A stretch of 64,000 nt of DNA from Marivita sp. S6314 (GCF_023015985.1 NZ_JALKAO010000005.1:62001-126000); one strand, 5' to 3'; positions 39,106 through 49,475 are shown, counted from the first letter of the stretch. The notes: generated from the sequence alone by a model not told the origin. Made by a program: numbers and translations.

Positions 39106-40319
39106 TCAAAAGACCAGTTCTTCCGACGCGGCACACGTACCGCCAGCATGGGCTTTAGCAGCGGCGATCGGAACCGGGTGAGATCAAGCGCCTCGTGGAC
39201 GCCGACTGTGTCTTCTCCGTCCAAACGTGTCCGAACCATCGACCGGGAATAAAACGGTGCATCAAGCATGTTCATGACCTGGCGGGGTTTGCATCCACGA
39301 TCCCCGCGTGTCTCCCGGCGTACGGCCCAAAGCGATCTTTTGAATTCCAGCTGCGGGGGCAGGGGGATCTCTGATGCCTTACCCTCTGGGGTGAAATGGA
39401 ACCCGGCGTCCAACTCCGATCCGTCCAGCCGCGTTGCATCGTAAAAACACGTGCTGCCGCCCTTGGCCGGATAGCGCCCCCAGGTCCAATAGGAAAAATC
39501 CTCTTCCAACGCGCGAGTGCCAAAATTGGCGTCAAAATACCCGTGCCCGGTCCATTGCCAGCCGGGTGCATCCAGATCGACATCAATTCTTGAGACCGGA
39601 CCAAACGGACGCCAGATATGCGCACCATCCTGGGTTAGGGGCAGTTCGACTTGCGTGATTGCGCTGGGCGTGACGGTGAGTGTTCCACGCACTCGGCTGA
39701 TCAGTGGGGGGCCAGAGATCTCGTTCACGTCAATGATCAGTTGTCCGTTCACCCAACGCATGGAAGAGGGGCCAACCGTAAAGCGATCCGTCGATTGGCG
39801 GAGCGCGGATTGCCCACGATCTGTCATCGTAAACCGCCCGCCGGGACCGTAGGTCGCTACATTGATGCAGACGTGGTTTTCCGGGTTCTTCCGACCCGAC
39901 CAACGATACCAGGGGGAAAAGACGGACCCTATGAACCCGATGACCGAGACAGCGCGTTTGCCGTCGTCGGAGATGCCGTCGACATACCACCACGCGTAGC
40001 CGTTTGGCGGAACCTTGAGGTTGAAATTTGGTCCGTCACAATCGCCGCGGCCGCGTGCCTGCCTGAGATTGCCGCCATCGGGACGCCCGCGCCCGGATGC
40101 GTGCTGCCCCCGGCCAGATACAGCCCCTTGATCGAGGTCCGTGCCGTCGGGCGTTCCAGAGCTGCCATCATCCCGTGCGGCGTCTGCCCGTATAGCGAAC
40201 CTGCGCTGCCGGGAAAAAGAGCGTCGAAGCTCTTGGCTGTTGTCAGCGACCAATGGTCCGGTTCCGGAGAGAAGGTCAGCCCAAAGCGTTGAAGACGGGG
40301 GAAGGTCCGTGTGTGACAT
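39102..40319 (-). CDS. crtC: Hydroxyneurosporene/carotenoid 1,2-hydratase CrtC, start uncertain
   Basis: It adds water across the C1-C2 double bond of neurosporene in the spheroidene pathway. Recognisable CrtC sequence begins near 40010 (PPNGYAWWYVDGISDDG) and includes GSVFSPWYRW and the C-terminal ALDLTRFRSP. In this frame there is no ATG, GTG, TTG or CTG between the TTG at 40253 and an ATG at 39827. The listed ATG 40319 has GGAGGA about ten bases upstream and gives 405 residues, but it overlaps crtD by 391 bp and its first ~100 residues look unlike CrtC. Identity is sure; the start is not. Confidence 0.75.
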   Translation of the reverse strand: MSHTDLPPSSTLWADLLSGTGPLVADNSQELRRSFSRQRRFAIRADAARDDGSSGTPDGTDLDQGAVSGRGQHASGRGRPDGGNLRQARGRGDCDGPNFNLKVPPNGYAWWYVDGISDDGKRAVSVIGFIGSVFSPWYRWSGRKNPENHVCINVATYGPGGRFTMTDRGQSALRQSTDRFTVGPSSMRWVNGQLIIDVNEISGPPLISRVRGTLTVTPSAITQVELPLTQDGAHIWRPFGPVSRIDVDLDAPGWQWTGHGYFDANFGTRALEEDFSYWTWGRYPAKGGSTCFYDATRLDGSELDAGFHFTPEGKASEIPLPPQLEFKRSLWAVRRETRGDRGCKPRQVMNMLDAPFYSRSMVRTRLDGEDTVGVHEALDLTRFRSPLLKPMLAVRVPRRKNWSFD

Positions 40320-41503
40320 GTCTCGTAGTCCTCCGACTGCGCCGCGCGCTGGGTCAGCGGCGGGGTGTTCATGATAATCTCGAAACGTTCTTCGTCCGGT
40401 ACCGGGGTGTTTTGCCCACGATCCTCGGCACAGACGTAAAGCGTCGGGTCACTTGGGATTTCCCCGCGTTCGATGTCCGCGAACTCGTTCTTACCCGGAT
40501 CGCAGAAGAACACGTTGTGATGCGAAAGCGGGATATCCGAAGGCGTGGCCCTGAAGCTCCAGACATTGGCAGAATGGCTGCGTGCGCGTTTCGTCGTGAT
40601 TTGCGCGATGGGCTGTACCGCGTCACCCAGAAGACCAAGCGCCAACGCTCTTGGATCGCCGTTGAACACGATCTGATCGGTCGGGATGTGTTCGCCCGTC
40701 GCCAGGGTTACGCCCGAGACACCGCCAGAGCGTGTCTCAATTGATTGCACATCCGCGTTGAGGCGTATCTTTCCACCTTTGGATTGGATGAGATCGGAAA
40801 TGGACCGGGCCAGCGCATGCATACCCCCCTGAACGCACCAGACACCCCGGGCTTCTGCCTCCCAGATCAGGGACAATAGCGCGGGAGAGCGGTCAGGCGA
40901 TCCGCCAACATAGGTCGCATAGCGGCCGAAGAGCTGTTGCAGCCGTGGATCGCTAAAACTTGAGCGCAGGAGGCTTTTGAGCGTTTTGCCCGCACCCATA
41001 TCCAGCAAAAGGCGCGGGTTCATGATAACATGTTTGGCCAATGACCCGAGCTTCGGCTCTGCCCGCAGCATCATCGGGTCGCGGAATCCGTCAAACAACC
41101 GCGCGGCACGATGCGTGAACGTCAGAAATTCATCACGCGATTTGGATCCTGCAAACGCGCCGATGGCATCAGCGCTTTTTTCTGCGCACGGAAACAGGTC
41201 AAGCGGTCCACTGTCGGGCCACCAATGGCGGGCAAGGATGTCTTGCGGAATCAGTGTCACGTGATCTGACAGAGATTCGCCAACATCCATGAATAGGGCT
41301 TCGAACACATCCAGCATCGTCAGCACCGTCGGTCCGGCATCGACACCACCTATCTGGCGCATCTTGCCGCCGGGTGCAGCGTGCCGTTCCAGAATGGTGA
41401 CATCGTAGCGGCGATGCACAAGCGGCAGCGCTGCTGCTAGCCCCCCGATCCCGGCACCGATCACAATGACGCGCCCCAAGCTTTGCTTTGGCAGTTTCAT
41501 CAT
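39929..41503 (-). CDS. crtD: 1-hydroxycarotenoid 3,4-desaturase (methoxyneurosporene dehydrogenase) CrtD
   Basis: A protein of 524 residues. It is a CrtI paralogue introducing the 3,4 double bond. The FAD motif VIGAGIGGLAAALPL is near residue 13-27, LERHAAPGGKM follows, and the conserved C-terminal block GLYLAGGSTHPGAGVP ends near residue 472. The last ~45 residues are Ser/Thr/Arg-rich and low in complexity, and are encoded where the crtC frame also reads conserved protein. ATG 41503 and 41500 are both possible starts. Confidence 0.92.
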   Translation of the reverse strand: MMKLPKQSLGRVIVIGAGIGGLAAALPLVHRRYDVTILERHAAPGGKMRQIGGVDAGPTVLTMLDVFEALFMDVGESLSDHVTLIPQDILARHWWPDSGPLDLFPCAEKSADAIGAFAGSKSRDEFLTFTHRAARLFDGFRDPMMLRAEPKLGSLAKHVIMNPRLLLDMGAGKTLKSLLRSSFSDPRLQQLFGRYATYVGGSPDRSPALLSLIWEAEARGVWCVQGGMHALARSISDLIQSKGGKIRLNADVQSIETRSGGVSGVTLATGEHIPTDQIVFNGDPRALALGLLGDAVQPIAQITTKRARSHSANVWSFRATPSDIPLSHHNVFFCDPGKNEFADIERGEIPSDPTLYVCAEDRGQNTPVPDEERFEIIMNTPPLTQRAAQSEDYETCHTRTFPRLQRFGLTFSPEPDHWSLTTAKSFDALFPGSAGSLYGQTPHGMMAALERPTARTSIKGLYLAGGSTHPGAGVPMAAISGRHAAAAIVTDQISTSRFRQTATRGGMSTASPTTANALSRSSGS

Positions 41504-41529
41504 CGAATTGTTGACTCACATTTGCCAAG

Positions 41530-41547
41530 TGTCCAGTATGATTTACA
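41530..41547. promoter_or_regulatory. PpsR box 1 of crtD/crtE region
   Basis: TGT-CCAGTATGATTT-ACA, in the 90-bp divergent space between crtD and crtE, 27 bp from the crtD start. Confidence 0.75.
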
Positions 41548-41553
41548 CTAGTG

Positions 41554-41571
41554 TGTCAGATAAACATGACA
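41554..41571. promoter_or_regulatory. PpsR box 2 of crtD/crtE region
   Basis: TGT-CAGATAAACATG-ACA, 6 bp from box 1 and 22 bp before the crtE start. The tandem pair is arranged like the bchG pair (also a 6-bp gap). Confidence 0.85.
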
Positions 41572-41593
41572 ACACATTGCTTAGGAGTGTTCG

Positions 41594-42469
41594 ATGGGAC
41601 TGCATTCTCGCATCAATTCTGCCGTGGAAACGGCAATCCGCATCGGACAGGATGGCAAGGCCCCTCCGAAATTGTCCGAGGCGTTGCAGTATGCCTGTAC
41701 GCCCGGCGGTGCGCGAATCCGGCCGACGATTTTGCTGTCGGTCGCGCTTGCCTGTGGCGATGATCTCCCCAAAATCACGGACGCCGCGGCGTCTGCGCTG
41801 GAACTTCTTCATTGCGCAAGTCTCGTACATGATGATCTGCCGTGTTTTGACGATGCGGACGTCCGACGTGGCAAGCCATCCGTGCATCGCGCCTATTCCG
41901 AACCATTGGCGGTTCTGACGGGCGACTCACTGATCATGCTTGCGTTCGAAGTCCTGGCCCGTGCGGCGGCGCACTCGCCCGAGCGCGTGGTCAAGCTCAT
42001 TCGTTTGCTTGCGCATCAATCGGGGATGCCTAACGGCATTTGCGCCGGGCAAGGCTGGGAAAGCGAATCCAAGATCGACTTGTCCGCGTATCACCGGTCA
42101 AAGACCGGCGCGCTTTTTATTGCGGCCACACAAATGGGTGCAATCGCTGCCGGACAGGATGAAGAGCCATGGTTCGAATTGGGTGCCCGCATCGGCGAGG
42201 CGTTCCAGGTTGCCGACGATCTGCGCGATGCCCTCTATGATAGCGAAACACTGGGCAAGCCCGCAGGCCAGGACGAAGTGCACGGCCGCCCCAATGCCGT
42301 TCTGGCGCTGGGTGTGGATGGTGCGACGAAGCGGTTGAAGGACATTCTGGGCGGGGCGATTGCATCCATCCCGTCTTGCCCCGGTGAGGCAAAGCTGGCC
42401 GAAATGGTCCGCTTGCAGGCCGAGGCGATCATGCCGGTTGTCAAAACCAACGTGGCCAAAGCCGGATAG
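41594..42469 (+). CDS. crtE: Geranylgeranyl diphosphate synthase CrtE
   Basis: A protein of 291 residues. It makes GGPP from farnesyl and isopentenyl diphosphates for carotenoids and for the bacteriochlorophyll tail. The first Asp-rich motif DDLPCFDDADVRRG is at 80-93 and the second is VADDLRD. AGGAG precedes the ATG. It starts a long plus-strand operon that includes crtF, bchCXYZ and probably pufQBALMC. Confidence 0.95.
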   Translation: MGLHSRINSAVETAIRIGQDGKAPPKLSEALQYACTPGGARIRPTILLSVALACGDDLPKITDAAASALELLHCASLVHDDLPCFDDADVRRGKPSVHRAYSEPLAVLTGDSLIMLAFEVLARAAAHSPERVVKLIRLLAHQSGMPNGICAGQGWESESKIDLSAYHRSKTGALFIAATQMGAIAAGQDEEPWFELGARIGEAFQVADDLRDALYDSETLGKPAGQDEVHGRPNAVLALGVDGATKRLKDILGGAIASIPSCPGEAKLAEMVRLQAEAIMPVVKTNVAKAG

Positions 42470-43615
42470 ATGGCGCTCGCCTCTGATATCCCGCCCTTTG
42501 CGAAACGACCCAAAATCGGACTGATGACCCGACTGATGCGGATTATTGCGCGACCGGGGTTTCAGCGCTGGGCCTCCGCCTTTCCCCTGACGCGCGGGGT
42601 TGCTGCCAAAGACGGGGCCGAGCTGTTTGATATCGTTCAGGGCTTCGTCAAATCTCAGGCGTTGTTTGCCTTGGTTGACCTCCGCGTGATGCATCGATTG
42701 ATGGATGGACCGCAAACCGCGTCTGACCTTGCCGCGGTGTGTATGTTGCCGATTGATCGGATGGACCGGCTCTTAAAGGCCGGCGTCGCCATGCAATTGC
42801 TGCGACGGGACCGTGCGGGTCGGTATGGGCTGGCCCGCAAAGGCGCGGCATTGGTCGGCGTTCCGGGGCTTGAAGACATGATCCGGCATCACGCCGCATT
42901 CTACCGTGATCTGAACGATCCTGTCGCGCTGTTGCGCGGTGAGGTCGAAACCGAGTTAGCCCAGTTCTGGCCCTATGTCTTTAGCGCTGACAAGGCCACG
43001 GATGCAGAAACGTCCAATCGGTATTCTGATCTCATGGCACGATCGCAAGAGATTGTGGCCGCAGATACCTTGGCGACCGTCAAATTGGGTCGGTACACAC
43101 GTCTTCTGGATATCGGTGGGGGCTACGGCGTGTTTGCCGAAGCGGCTGCGCATGCGAATCCAAACCTGACCGCCACGGTGTTTGATCTTCCGGCTGTCGG
43201 CCCGAACGCTGAAAAACGCATGTCAGCGTCTGCGGCACGGGATCGACTGCACTTCGTTCCCGGATCCTTCCGGGAGGACCCGCTGCCGCAAGGCGCAGAT
43301 GTGATTTCGCTGATCCGTGTTTTGTACGATCACGAGGACACCACCGTCATGGATGTCCTGTCAAAAGTTTTAGACACCTTGCCCGATGGCGGTTCGATCC
43401 TGATTTCTGAACCGATGTCTGGGGGAGACCGCCCAGAGATCGCTGGCGATGTCTATTTCAGTTTTTATTGCCTTGCGATGCAGACGGGCACAGCGCGAAG
43501 CGCCAATGAAATTGGGGAAATGTGCCGTCAGACCGGGTTCACTGATGTGATTTCCTACCCGTCGCGGCGACCCTTTGTGACCTCCGTTGTGACTGCGACC
43601 AAGCCGTCAAACTAA
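42470..43615 (+). CDS. crtF: Hydroxyneurosporene O-methyltransferase CrtF
   Basis: A protein of 381 residues. It methylates the 1-hydroxyl of carotenoids using SAM. An N-terminal dimerisation region (FALVDLRVMHRLMDGP) precedes the methyltransferase domain with SAM loop DIGGGYGVFAEAA and the downstream FDLPAV and DVISLIRVLYDHED blocks. Its ATG directly follows the crtE stop with no spacer. Confidence 0.95.
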   Translation: MALASDIPPFAKRPKIGLMTRLMRIIARPGFQRWASAFPLTRGVAAKDGAELFDIVQGFVKSQALFALVDLRVMHRLMDGPQTASDLAAVCMLPIDRMDRLLKAGVAMQLLRRDRAGRYGLARKGAALVGVPGLEDMIRHHAAFYRDLNDPVALLRGEVETELAQFWPYVFSADKATDAETSNRYSDLMARSQEIVAADTLATVKLGRYTRLLDIGGGYGVFAEAAAHANPNLTATVFDLPAVGPNAEKRMSASAARDRLHFVPGSFREDPLPQGADVISLIRVLYDHEDTTVMDVLSKVLDTLPDGGSILISEPMSGGDRPEIAGDVYFSFYCLAMQTGTARSANEIGEMCRQTGFTDVISYPSRRPFVTSVVTATKPSN

Positions 43616-43645
43616 GCGCCCTGCAAAAGGTATTCTAATCCAATG

Positions 43646-43663
43646 TGTCTATTATAGTTGACA
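43646..43663. promoter_or_regulatory. PpsR box 1 upstream of bchC
   Basis: TGT-CTATTATAGTTG-ACA. Separated by exactly 8 bp from the second box, the spacing reported for cooperative PpsR/CrtJ binding at bchC in Rhodobacter. Confidence 0.88.
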
Positions 43664-43671
43664 CTTATGTA

Positions 43672-43689
43672 TGTAAGAATAAACTGACA
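43672..43689. promoter_or_regulatory. PpsR box 2 upstream of bchC
   Basis: TGT-AAGAATAAACTG-ACA, 73 bp before the bchC start, in the 147-bp crtF-bchC gap. Together with box 1 it makes an internal repressible promoter likely for bchC-X-Y-Z. Confidence 0.88.
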
Positions 43690-43762
43690 GTGATCAAGAC
43701 AGAGTGCGACGTTTTGGATTCGATTCTCGAAGCCCGACGTCCCGCAAGCGCAGGAGGATAGA

Positions 43763-44704
43763 ATGCAAACACATGCCGTCGTGCTGAACGCACCGAAGAC
43801 TCTTGCCCTTGAAACAGTTGCTTTGACATCGCCCGGTCCGGATGACCTGGTCGTGGAAATCGCGCATTCGGGCATTTCTACAGGAACGGAAAAACTGTTC
43901 TGGTCCGGGGACATGCCTCCGTTTCCCGGCATGGGATACCCGCTGATCCCCGGTTACGAAGCCTCGGGCGAGGTTGTCGAGGTTGGTCCCAACAGCCGTT
44001 ACAAGGTGGGAGACCACGTGTTTGTGCCGGGTGCGAACTGTTATGATGGCGTGTTCGGATTGTTTGGTGGCGCAACAAGGCGTCTGGTCACGGATCAGGA
44101 CCGTGTCACACGGATTGATCCGGCGCATGGGGCCGAGGGCGCATTGCTGGCTTTGGCCGCAACCGCGCGTCACGCGATGGCCGGTTTGGACAAGTCGGTT
44201 CCCGATCTGATCGTTGGTCACGGTGTGCTGGGCCGCTTGCTGGCCCGTCTGACCATTGCCGCAGGGGCGCCTGCTCCGACCGTCTGGGAAATCGATCCGG
44301 ATCGTGCTGCGGGTGCGGACGGGTACGAGGTCGTGCATCCCGACAAGGATGAACGCCGCGATTACAAATCCATCTATGACGCCAGCGGCAACGGTGGTCT
44401 GCTCAACGATCTGGTTGGACGCATCGTCAAGGGAGGCGAGATTGTTCTGGCCGGGTTCTACACCCAACCCCTTCAGTTCTCCTTCCCGCCCGCCTTCATG
44501 AAAGAAGCGCGGTTCCGCGTTGCGGCGGAATGGGCGCGCGAAGATCTGACAGCAACACGCACACTGGTCGAAAACGGGGCATTGAGCCTCGATGGCCTGA
44601 TCACTCATCAAGCGGCGGCTTCGGACGCACCCGGTGCCTATCGCACCGCGTTCGAAGATCCGACCTGCCTGAAAATGATCCTCAACTGGGAGACCCCTTC
44701 ATGA
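43763..44704 (+). CDS. bchC: Bacteriochlorophyllide a dehydrogenase BchC
   Basis: A protein of 313 residues of the zinc-alcohol-dehydrogenase-like family. It oxidises the 3-hydroxyethyl group of bacteriochlorophyllide to acetyl, the late step that makes bacteriochlorophyll a. Blocks: [21 protein letters not shown]-type N-terminal loop, [16 protein letters not shown] and the nucleotide-domain [19 protein letters not shown] precedes the ATG. It is coupled to bchX by ATGA. Confidence 0.96.
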   Translation: MQTHAVVLNAPKTLALETVALTSPGPDDLVVEIAHSGISTGTEKLFWSGDMPPFPGMGYPLIPGYEASGEVVEVGPNSRYKVGDHVFVPGANCYDGVFGLFGGATRRLVTDQDRVTRIDPAHGAEGALLALAATARHAMAGLDKSVPDLIVGHGVLGRLLARLTIAAGAPAPTVWEIDPDRAAGADGYEVVHPDKDERRDYKSIYDASGNGGLLNDLVGRIVKGGEIVLAGFYTQPLQFSFPPAFMKEARFRVAAEWAREDLTATRTLVENGALSLDGLITHQAAASDAPGAYRTAFEDPTCLKMILNWETPS

Positions 44705-45702
44705 AGGACGAGGTTCCAAATCTCAAAGACTTTGACAAACGGTTGAAGGACGAAGCAAACGAGGATCTGGCCGATGTGATCCCTGCAGACGCCACAAAGA
44801 AAACCCAGATCATCGCGATCTACGGCAAAGGCGGAATTGGGAAATCCTTCACGCTGGCCAATCTCAGCCACATGATGGCGGAACAGGGCAAGCGCGTCTT
44901 GTTGATTGGCTGTGATCCGAAATCTGACACCACATCTCTGCTGTTTGGTGGCAAGGCGTGCCCAACGATCATCGAAACCTCGACCAAGAAGAAACTGGCC
45001 GGGGAAGAAGTGAAGATCGGGGATGTCTGCTTCAAGCGTGGTGGCGTCTTCGCGATGGAACTGGGCGGTCCCGAAGTGGGTCGCGGTTGTGGGGGTCGCG
45101 GAATCATCCACGGGTTCGAACTGCTTGAAAAGCTGGGCTTCCACGATTGGGATTTTGACTACGTTCTGCTCGACTTCCTGGGCGACGTGGTCTGCGGTGG
45201 CTTCGGTCTGCCGATTGCCCGCGACATGGCGCAGAAGGTGATCCTGGTCGCCTCGAACGACCTGCAGTCGCTGTATGTGGCGAACAACGTCTGTTCGGCT
45301 GTGGAATACTTCCGCAAGCTGGGCGGCAACGTGGGTGTTGCGGGACTTGTGGTCAACAAGGACGACCATTCCGGCGAAGCACAAGCGTTTGCCGAAGCGG
45401 TCAACATCCCGATCCTTGCCTCGATTCCGCAAGACGACGACCTGCGTAAGAAATCCGCGAATTACCAGATTGTCGGTACCGACGCCTCGCCTTGGGGTGC
45501 CCTGTTTGCCGAGCTTGGAATGAATGTCGCCGAAGCACCCCCGGTGCGCCCCGCACCTCTGAGTCAGGACGGATTGCTTGAACTGTTTGACGGCTCTGAA
45601 ACCGGCGCTGGTTACACTCTGGTGCCTGCAACCGACATCGACATGCGCGGCAAGAATGCAGCGCCGATGGAAAGCCTTGAAGTGATTTACGACGAAGCGT
45701 GA
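44701..45702 (+). CDS. bchX: Chlorophyllide reductase iron protein BchX
   Basis: A protein of 333 residues, homologous to nitrogenase NifH. The P-loop YGKGGIGKS is at 41-49, and the two 4Fe-4S-ligand Cys lie in GRGCGGRG and GDVVCGGFG. It passes electrons to BchY-BchZ, which reduce ring B of chlorophyllide. The frame is open to 44530 inside bchC, but the family start is the ATG 44701. Confidence 0.97.
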   Translation: MKDEVPNLKDFDKRLKDEANEDLADVIPADATKKTQIIAIYGKGGIGKSFTLANLSHMMAEQGKRVLLIGCDPKSDTTSLLFGGKACPTIIETSTKKKLAGEEVKIGDVCFKRGGVFAMELGGPEVGRGCGGRGIIHGFELLEKLGFHDWDFDYVLLDFLGDVVCGGFGLPIARDMAQKVILVASNDLQSLYVANNVCSAVEYFRKLGGNVGVAGLVVNKDDHSGEAQAFAEAVNIPILASIPQDDDLRKKSANYQIVGTDASPWGALFAELGMNVAEAPPVRPAPLSQDGLLELFDGSETGAGYTLVPATDIDMRGKNAAPMESLEVIYDEA

Positions 45703-45750
45703 GGGTTAGCCCCCCAAACGTGACCCTGGGAACCAAAGAGAAGTAGAGAC

Positions 45751-47316
45751 GTGAGCAACGAAGAAACATACGACGAAACGGCAGAGGTGGAGGTTATCCG
45801 TGGGGAACCACGGGTCGAGGCCCCCGAAGCGCCTGTTCTCTCGGATGGGCTTGGCTGCCATTCCGGCTCTGAAATGGAGAAGGCCGCGCGCATGGCGGGC
45901 AACTCCGAGATGCTGGACCAGTTTGCCAAGGACTATCCGGTTGGACCACATGACCAACCGCAAAGCATGTGCCCCGCTTTCGGGTCGCTGCGCGTTGGTC
46001 TGCGGATGAAGCGCACCGCGACGATTCTGTCCGGGTCGGCCTGCTGCGTGTATGGTCTGACGTTTGTGTCCCACTTCTACGGCGCGCGCCGGTCTGTTGG
46101 CTATGTGCCGTTCAATTCGGAATCGCTGGTCACAGGCAAGCTCTACGAAGACATCCGCGACTCCGTGCATGAAATGGCTGACCCGGATCGGTTCGATGCG
46201 ATTGTGGTGACAAACCTGTGCGTGCCCACCGCGTCTGGTGTGCCGCTTCGTCTGCTCCCAAAGGAAATCAACGGTGTGCGGATCGTCGGCATTGACGTGC
46301 CGGGCTTCGGCATTCCGACCCATGCGGAGGCGAAAGACGTCCTCGCGGGCGCAATGCTCAACTACGCGCGGGAAGAGGTCAAATCCGGTCCTGTGCAAGC
46401 GCCCGCTGGTGGCAAGGCGGATCGCCCGACTGTTGCTTTGCTGGGCGAAATGTTCCCGGCGGACCCGATGATGATCGGCGCAATGCTGGCCCCCATGGGT
46501 CTGGCCGCGGGTCCCGTGGTTCCGTGCCGTGAATGGCGCGAATTGTACGCGGCTTTGGACTGTGGTGTCGTCGCTGCGATCCATCCGTTCTACACCGCTG
46601 CCGTTCGTGAGTTCGAAGCGGCGGGGCGTCCGATTGTCGGCTCTGCCCCGGTTGGCCATGATGGCACTGCCGCGTGGTTGGCTGGGATCGGTGACGCCTT
46701 CAACATTCCGAAGGACCAGATTGCCGCCGCACAGAACGCGTTCCTCCCAGCGATCAAAGGGGCTTTGGCACAGACCCCGATCAAAGGCACCATCACGCTA
46801 TCGGGTTACGAAGGGTCTGAACTGCTCGTCGCGCGTCTGCTTGTCGAAAGCGGTGCTGACCTGCGCTATGTCGGCACGGCTTGCCCGCGCACGCAGTGGT
46901 CCGATCCTGACCGCGAATGGCTGGAATCCAAAGGCATCAAGGTGCAGTACCGCGCGTCGCTTGAAGATGATTGCGCGGCGATGGAAGCGATCAAGCCTGA
47001 CCTTGCCATCGGCACGACCCCCGTTGTGCAAAAGGCCAAGGAAATGGCAATTCCCGGCCTCTATTACACCAACCTGATTTCCGCGCGTCCCCTGATGGGG
47101 CCAGCCGGAGCAGGGTCATTGGCCGAAGTGATCAATGCTGCCATCGCGGGCAAATCCCGCATGGATGACATGAAGGCGTTTTTTGAAGGCGTCGGCCATG
47201 GCGACACAGCCGGTGTCTGGGAAGGCGCGCCAAACTTGCGCCCTGATTTCCGCGCGCAGCATCAGAAAAAACTCGACAAACAGGCGCGCGCTGCCAAAGC
47301 GCAGGAGATGATCTGA
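45751..47316 (+). CDS. bchY: Chlorophyllide reductase subunit BchY
   Basis: A protein of 521 residues, homologous to NifD/BchN. Cluster and substrate regions include [33 protein letters not shown] and TNLCVPTA. The start is GTG 45751. It is 48 bp from bchX, with a weak AAGTAGAGAC ribosome site. Its TGA shares one base with the bchZ ATG. Confidence 0.96.
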   Translation: MSNEETYDETAEVEVIRGEPRVEAPEAPVLSDGLGCHSGSEMEKAARMAGNSEMLDQFAKDYPVGPHDQPQSMCPAFGSLRVGLRMKRTATILSGSACCVYGLTFVSHFYGARRSVGYVPFNSESLVTGKLYEDIRDSVHEMADPDRFDAIVVTNLCVPTASGVPLRLLPKEINGVRIVGIDVPGFGIPTHAEAKDVLAGAMLNYAREEVKSGPVQAPAGGKADRPTVALLGEMFPADPMMIGAMLAPMGLAAGPVVPCREWRELYAALDCGVVAAIHPFYTAAVREFEAAGRPIVGSAPVGHDGTAAWLAGIGDAFNIPKDQIAAAQNAFLPAIKGALAQTPIKGTITLSGYEGSELLVARLLVESGADLRYVGTACPRTQWSDPDREWLESKGIKVQYRASLEDDCAAMEAIKPDLAIGTTPVVQKAKEMAIPGLYYTNLISARPLMGPAGAGSLAEVINAAIAGKSRMDDMKAFFEGVGHGDTAGVWEGAPNLRPDFRAQHQKKLDKQARAAKAQEMI

Positions 47317-48782
47317 TGTTGATCCAGGATCATGATCGCGCGGGCGGCTATTGGGGCGCAGTTTACGCGTTTACGGCTGTGAAAGGTTTGCAGGTTGTTA
47401 TCGACGGACCGGTGGGCTGTGAAAACCTGCCTGTCACATCCGTCCTTCACTATACGGATGCGCTACCACCGCATGAGCTCCCTATCGTGGTTACTGGCCT
47501 CGGTGAGGAGGAGCTGGGTCGGGAGGGGACCGAGGGGGCGATGAAACGCGCCTGGAGTGTGCTCGACCCAGCTCTCCCTGCAGTGGTGGTCACGGGATCC
47601 ATTGCCGAAATGATCGGTGGCGGCGTGACCCCAATGGGTACCAATATCCAGCGTTTTCTACCGCGCACCATCGATGAAGATCAGTGGGAAAGCGCGGATC
47701 GCGCGATGACGTGGATTTTCACGGAATTCGGCATGACCAAAGGTCGGATGCCACCCGAGAAGAAGCGCGAAGAAGGGGCTAAGCCTCGCGTGAATATCCT
47801 TGGCCCGATGTACGGTACGTTCAACATGCCGTCAGACTTGGCTGAAATCCGGCGTCTGGTCGAAGGCATGGGGGCCGAGGTCAACATGGTTATGCCGCTC
47901 GGCGCACATCTGGCCGAGATGCGGAACCTTGTGAACGCTGACGTCAATATCTGCATGTACCGCGAATTTGGTCGCGGGCTGTGTGAATGCCTTGGCAAGC
48001 CATACCTGCAAGCGCCCATCGGCATGGACAGCACCACCAAATTCCTGCGCAAGCTGGGCGAGATGCTGGATCTTGATCCAGAACCGTTCATCGAACAGGA
48101 AAAGCATTCGACGCTGAAACCCGTCTGGGATTTGTGGCGGTCGGTCACGCAAGATTTCTTTGCAACGGCCTCTTTCGGGATCGTGGCGAACGAGACCTAT
48201 GCCCGCGGTATCCGCAACTACCTTGAAGGTGATCTGGGCCTGCCCTGCGCCTTTGCCGTGGCGCGGGTTGCCGGGGCCAAGACCAACAACAACGAAGTGC
48301 GGTCGATGATCCACACCAAGAAGCCCTTGGTGCTGATGGGGTCGATCAACGAAAAAATGTATCTGGCCGAAATGCAGGCCGGGCATGGCCCGCAGCCAAC
48401 ATTCATTCCCGCGTCATTTCCCGGTGCCGCCATCCGCCGTCACACCGGAACGCCGATGATGGGCTACGCCGGGGCGACCTACCTGCTGCAAGAAGTCTGT
48501 AACGGGCTTTTCGATGCGCTGTTCCACATCCTGCCGCTGGGCACGGAGATGGACAAGGCCGACGCCACACTTACACCGCTGCGCCGCGACTTCCCCTGGG
48601 ATGCCGATGCGCAAGCCGAACTTGACCGGATCGTGTCCGAACACCCGGTCCTGACCCGAATATCTGCTGCCAAGAACCTGCGCGACGCCGCAGAGGCCGC
48701 AGCTTTGAAACAAGGTGCCGAACGCGTTGTCTTCGAGACTGTTCAAGCCCTTTCAAACACCCAAGGAGGACCGACCAAATGA
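47316..48782 (+). CDS. bchZ: Chlorophyllide reductase subunit BchZ
   Basis: A protein of 488 residues, homologous to NifK/BchB. Conserved blocks: [18 protein letters not shown] near residue 32-49, GEEELGREG and the [17 protein letters not shown] segment. It completes the catalytic heterotetramer with BchY. Its 3' end overlaps pufQ (ATGA), and in Rhodobacter the puf promoter region lies within bchZ; no PpsR box was seen there. Confidence 0.96.
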   Translation: MLIQDHDRAGGYWGAVYAFTAVKGLQVVIDGPVGCENLPVTSVLHYTDALPPHELPIVVTGLGEEELGREGTEGAMKRAWSVLDPALPAVVVTGSIAEMIGGGVTPMGTNIQRFLPRTIDEDQWESADRAMTWIFTEFGMTKGRMPPEKKREEGAKPRVNILGPMYGTFNMPSDLAEIRRLVEGMGAEVNMVMPLGAHLAEMRNLVNADVNICMYREFGRGLCECLGKPYLQAPIGMDSTTKFLRKLGEMLDLDPEPFIEQEKHSTLKPVWDLWRSVTQDFFATASFGIVANETYARGIRNYLEGDLGLPCAFAVARVAGAKTNNNEVRSMIHTKKPLVLMGSINEKMYLAEMQAGHGPQPTFIPASFPGAAIRRHTGTPMMGYAGATYLLQEVCNGLFDALFHILPLGTEMDKADATLTPLRRDFPWDADAQAELDRIVSEHPVLTRISAAKNLRDAAEAAALKQGAERVVFETVQALSNTQGGPTK

Positions 48783-49006
48783 CGGATTTCACCTCTTCTG
48801 ACACGCGCCATCACAAGCACGGTCATACAAAACGCGGAACCGAGTTCCTGGTTTATTTCAGTATCATTTTCGTGGTCGCGATCCCCTTTGCGACCGTGAT
48901 CTGGATGCTTGATGTGTTCCAGAAGCAGACGCTCAACATGCGCGGCCCGTTGGCGCGCGCGTGGTGCGAAGCAGATCGGATCACCCCGCTCATTTTCTCG
49001 GCCTGA
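48779..49006 (+). CDS. pufQ: PufQ, bacteriochlorophyll-related assembly factor
   Basis: A protein of 75 residues. A His/Lys-rich N-terminus is followed by one membrane helix ([20 protein letters not shown]). PufQ is required for normal bacteriochlorophyll synthesis and may bind tetrapyrrole. It is the first puf gene and is translationally coupled to bchZ. Confidence 0.9.
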   Translation: MTDFTSSDTRHHKHGHTKRGTEFLVYFSIIFVVAIPFATVIWMLDVFQKQTLNMRGPLARAWCEADRITPLIFSA

Positions 49007-49029
49007 AAAGGTTTGGGAACAAGGACTGA

Positions 49030-49097
49030 CCACCCGGCAGGGTGGACAGGACCTGCGGAGCCTTGGCTCCAAGGGACCCGGCCGCAGGGAATGCGGC
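49030..49097 (+). other. Three small hairpins between pufQ and pufB
   Basis: CCACCC/GGGTGG (49030-49045), GGAGCC/GGCTCC (49057-49070) and GCCGCA/TGCGGC (49081-49097) are perfect six-base-pair stems in series. They fill much of the 119-bp pufQ-pufB spacer. In Rhodobacter this spacer contains puf mRNA processing sites; a similar role here is inferred. Confidence 0.55.
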
Positions 49098-49125
49098 GTC
49101 AGCATAACGTTCCGGAGGAAAGTTC

Positions 49126-49275
49126 ATGGCTGATAATACCGACCTGTCATTCACAGGTCTTACTGACGAGCAGGCCCAGGAGCTGCATTCCGTCTACATG
49201 AGCGGCCTTTGGCTGTTCTCGGCGGTTGCAGTGGTTGCACACCTCGCAACCTTCATCTGGCGCCCGTGGTTCTGA
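49126..49275 (+). CDS. pufB: Light-harvesting 1 beta polypeptide
   Basis: A protein of 49 residues. The single helix carries the BChl-ligand His39 in [13 protein letters not shown] and the conserved upstream His21. GGAGGAAA (49113-49120) is a strong ribosome site. LH1 beta pairs with alpha to form the core antenna around the reaction centre. Confidence 0.97.
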   Translation: MADNTDLSFTGLTDEQAQELHSVYMSGLWLFSAVAVVAHLATFIWRPWF

Positions 49276-49289
49276 GGAAGGATTAGAAA

Positions 49290-49445
49290 ATGGCAAAGTT
49301 CTACAAGATCTGGCTCATCTTTGATCCGCGTCGCGTGTTTGTCGCACAAGGCGTGTTCCTCTTCCTGCTGGCTGCAATGATTCATCTGGTGGTGCTGTCC
49401 AACGGCATCAACTGGTTCGAAAAAGCAGCAGCCGCTGGCATGTAA
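49290..49445 (+). CDS. pufA: Light-harvesting 1 alpha polypeptide
   Basis: A protein of 51 residues. The family pattern [18 protein letters not shown] is followed by the membrane helix with BChl-ligand His32 in [10 protein letters not shown]. It starts 14 bp after pufB with GAGGAAGGA upstream. No LH2 (puc) genes are in the window. Confidence 0.97.
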   Translation: MAKFYKIWLIFDPRRVFVAQGVFLFLLAAMIHLVVLSNGINWFEKAAAAGM

Positions 49446-49475
49446 ACCAGCCCGCTCGGAAGAGCCCATAACATC

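Noticed and set aside
40010-40039. A single missing base joining GTG 40039 to the crtC frame as the simple explanation for crtC
   Set aside because: The added base would fuse crtD and crtC in one frame with no crtD stop, so it is not preferred, though not excluded.
41257-41264. TCACGTGA palindrome in crtD considered as a fourth parS
   Set aside because: It matches only the central eight bases; the flanks do not fit the 16-bp site.
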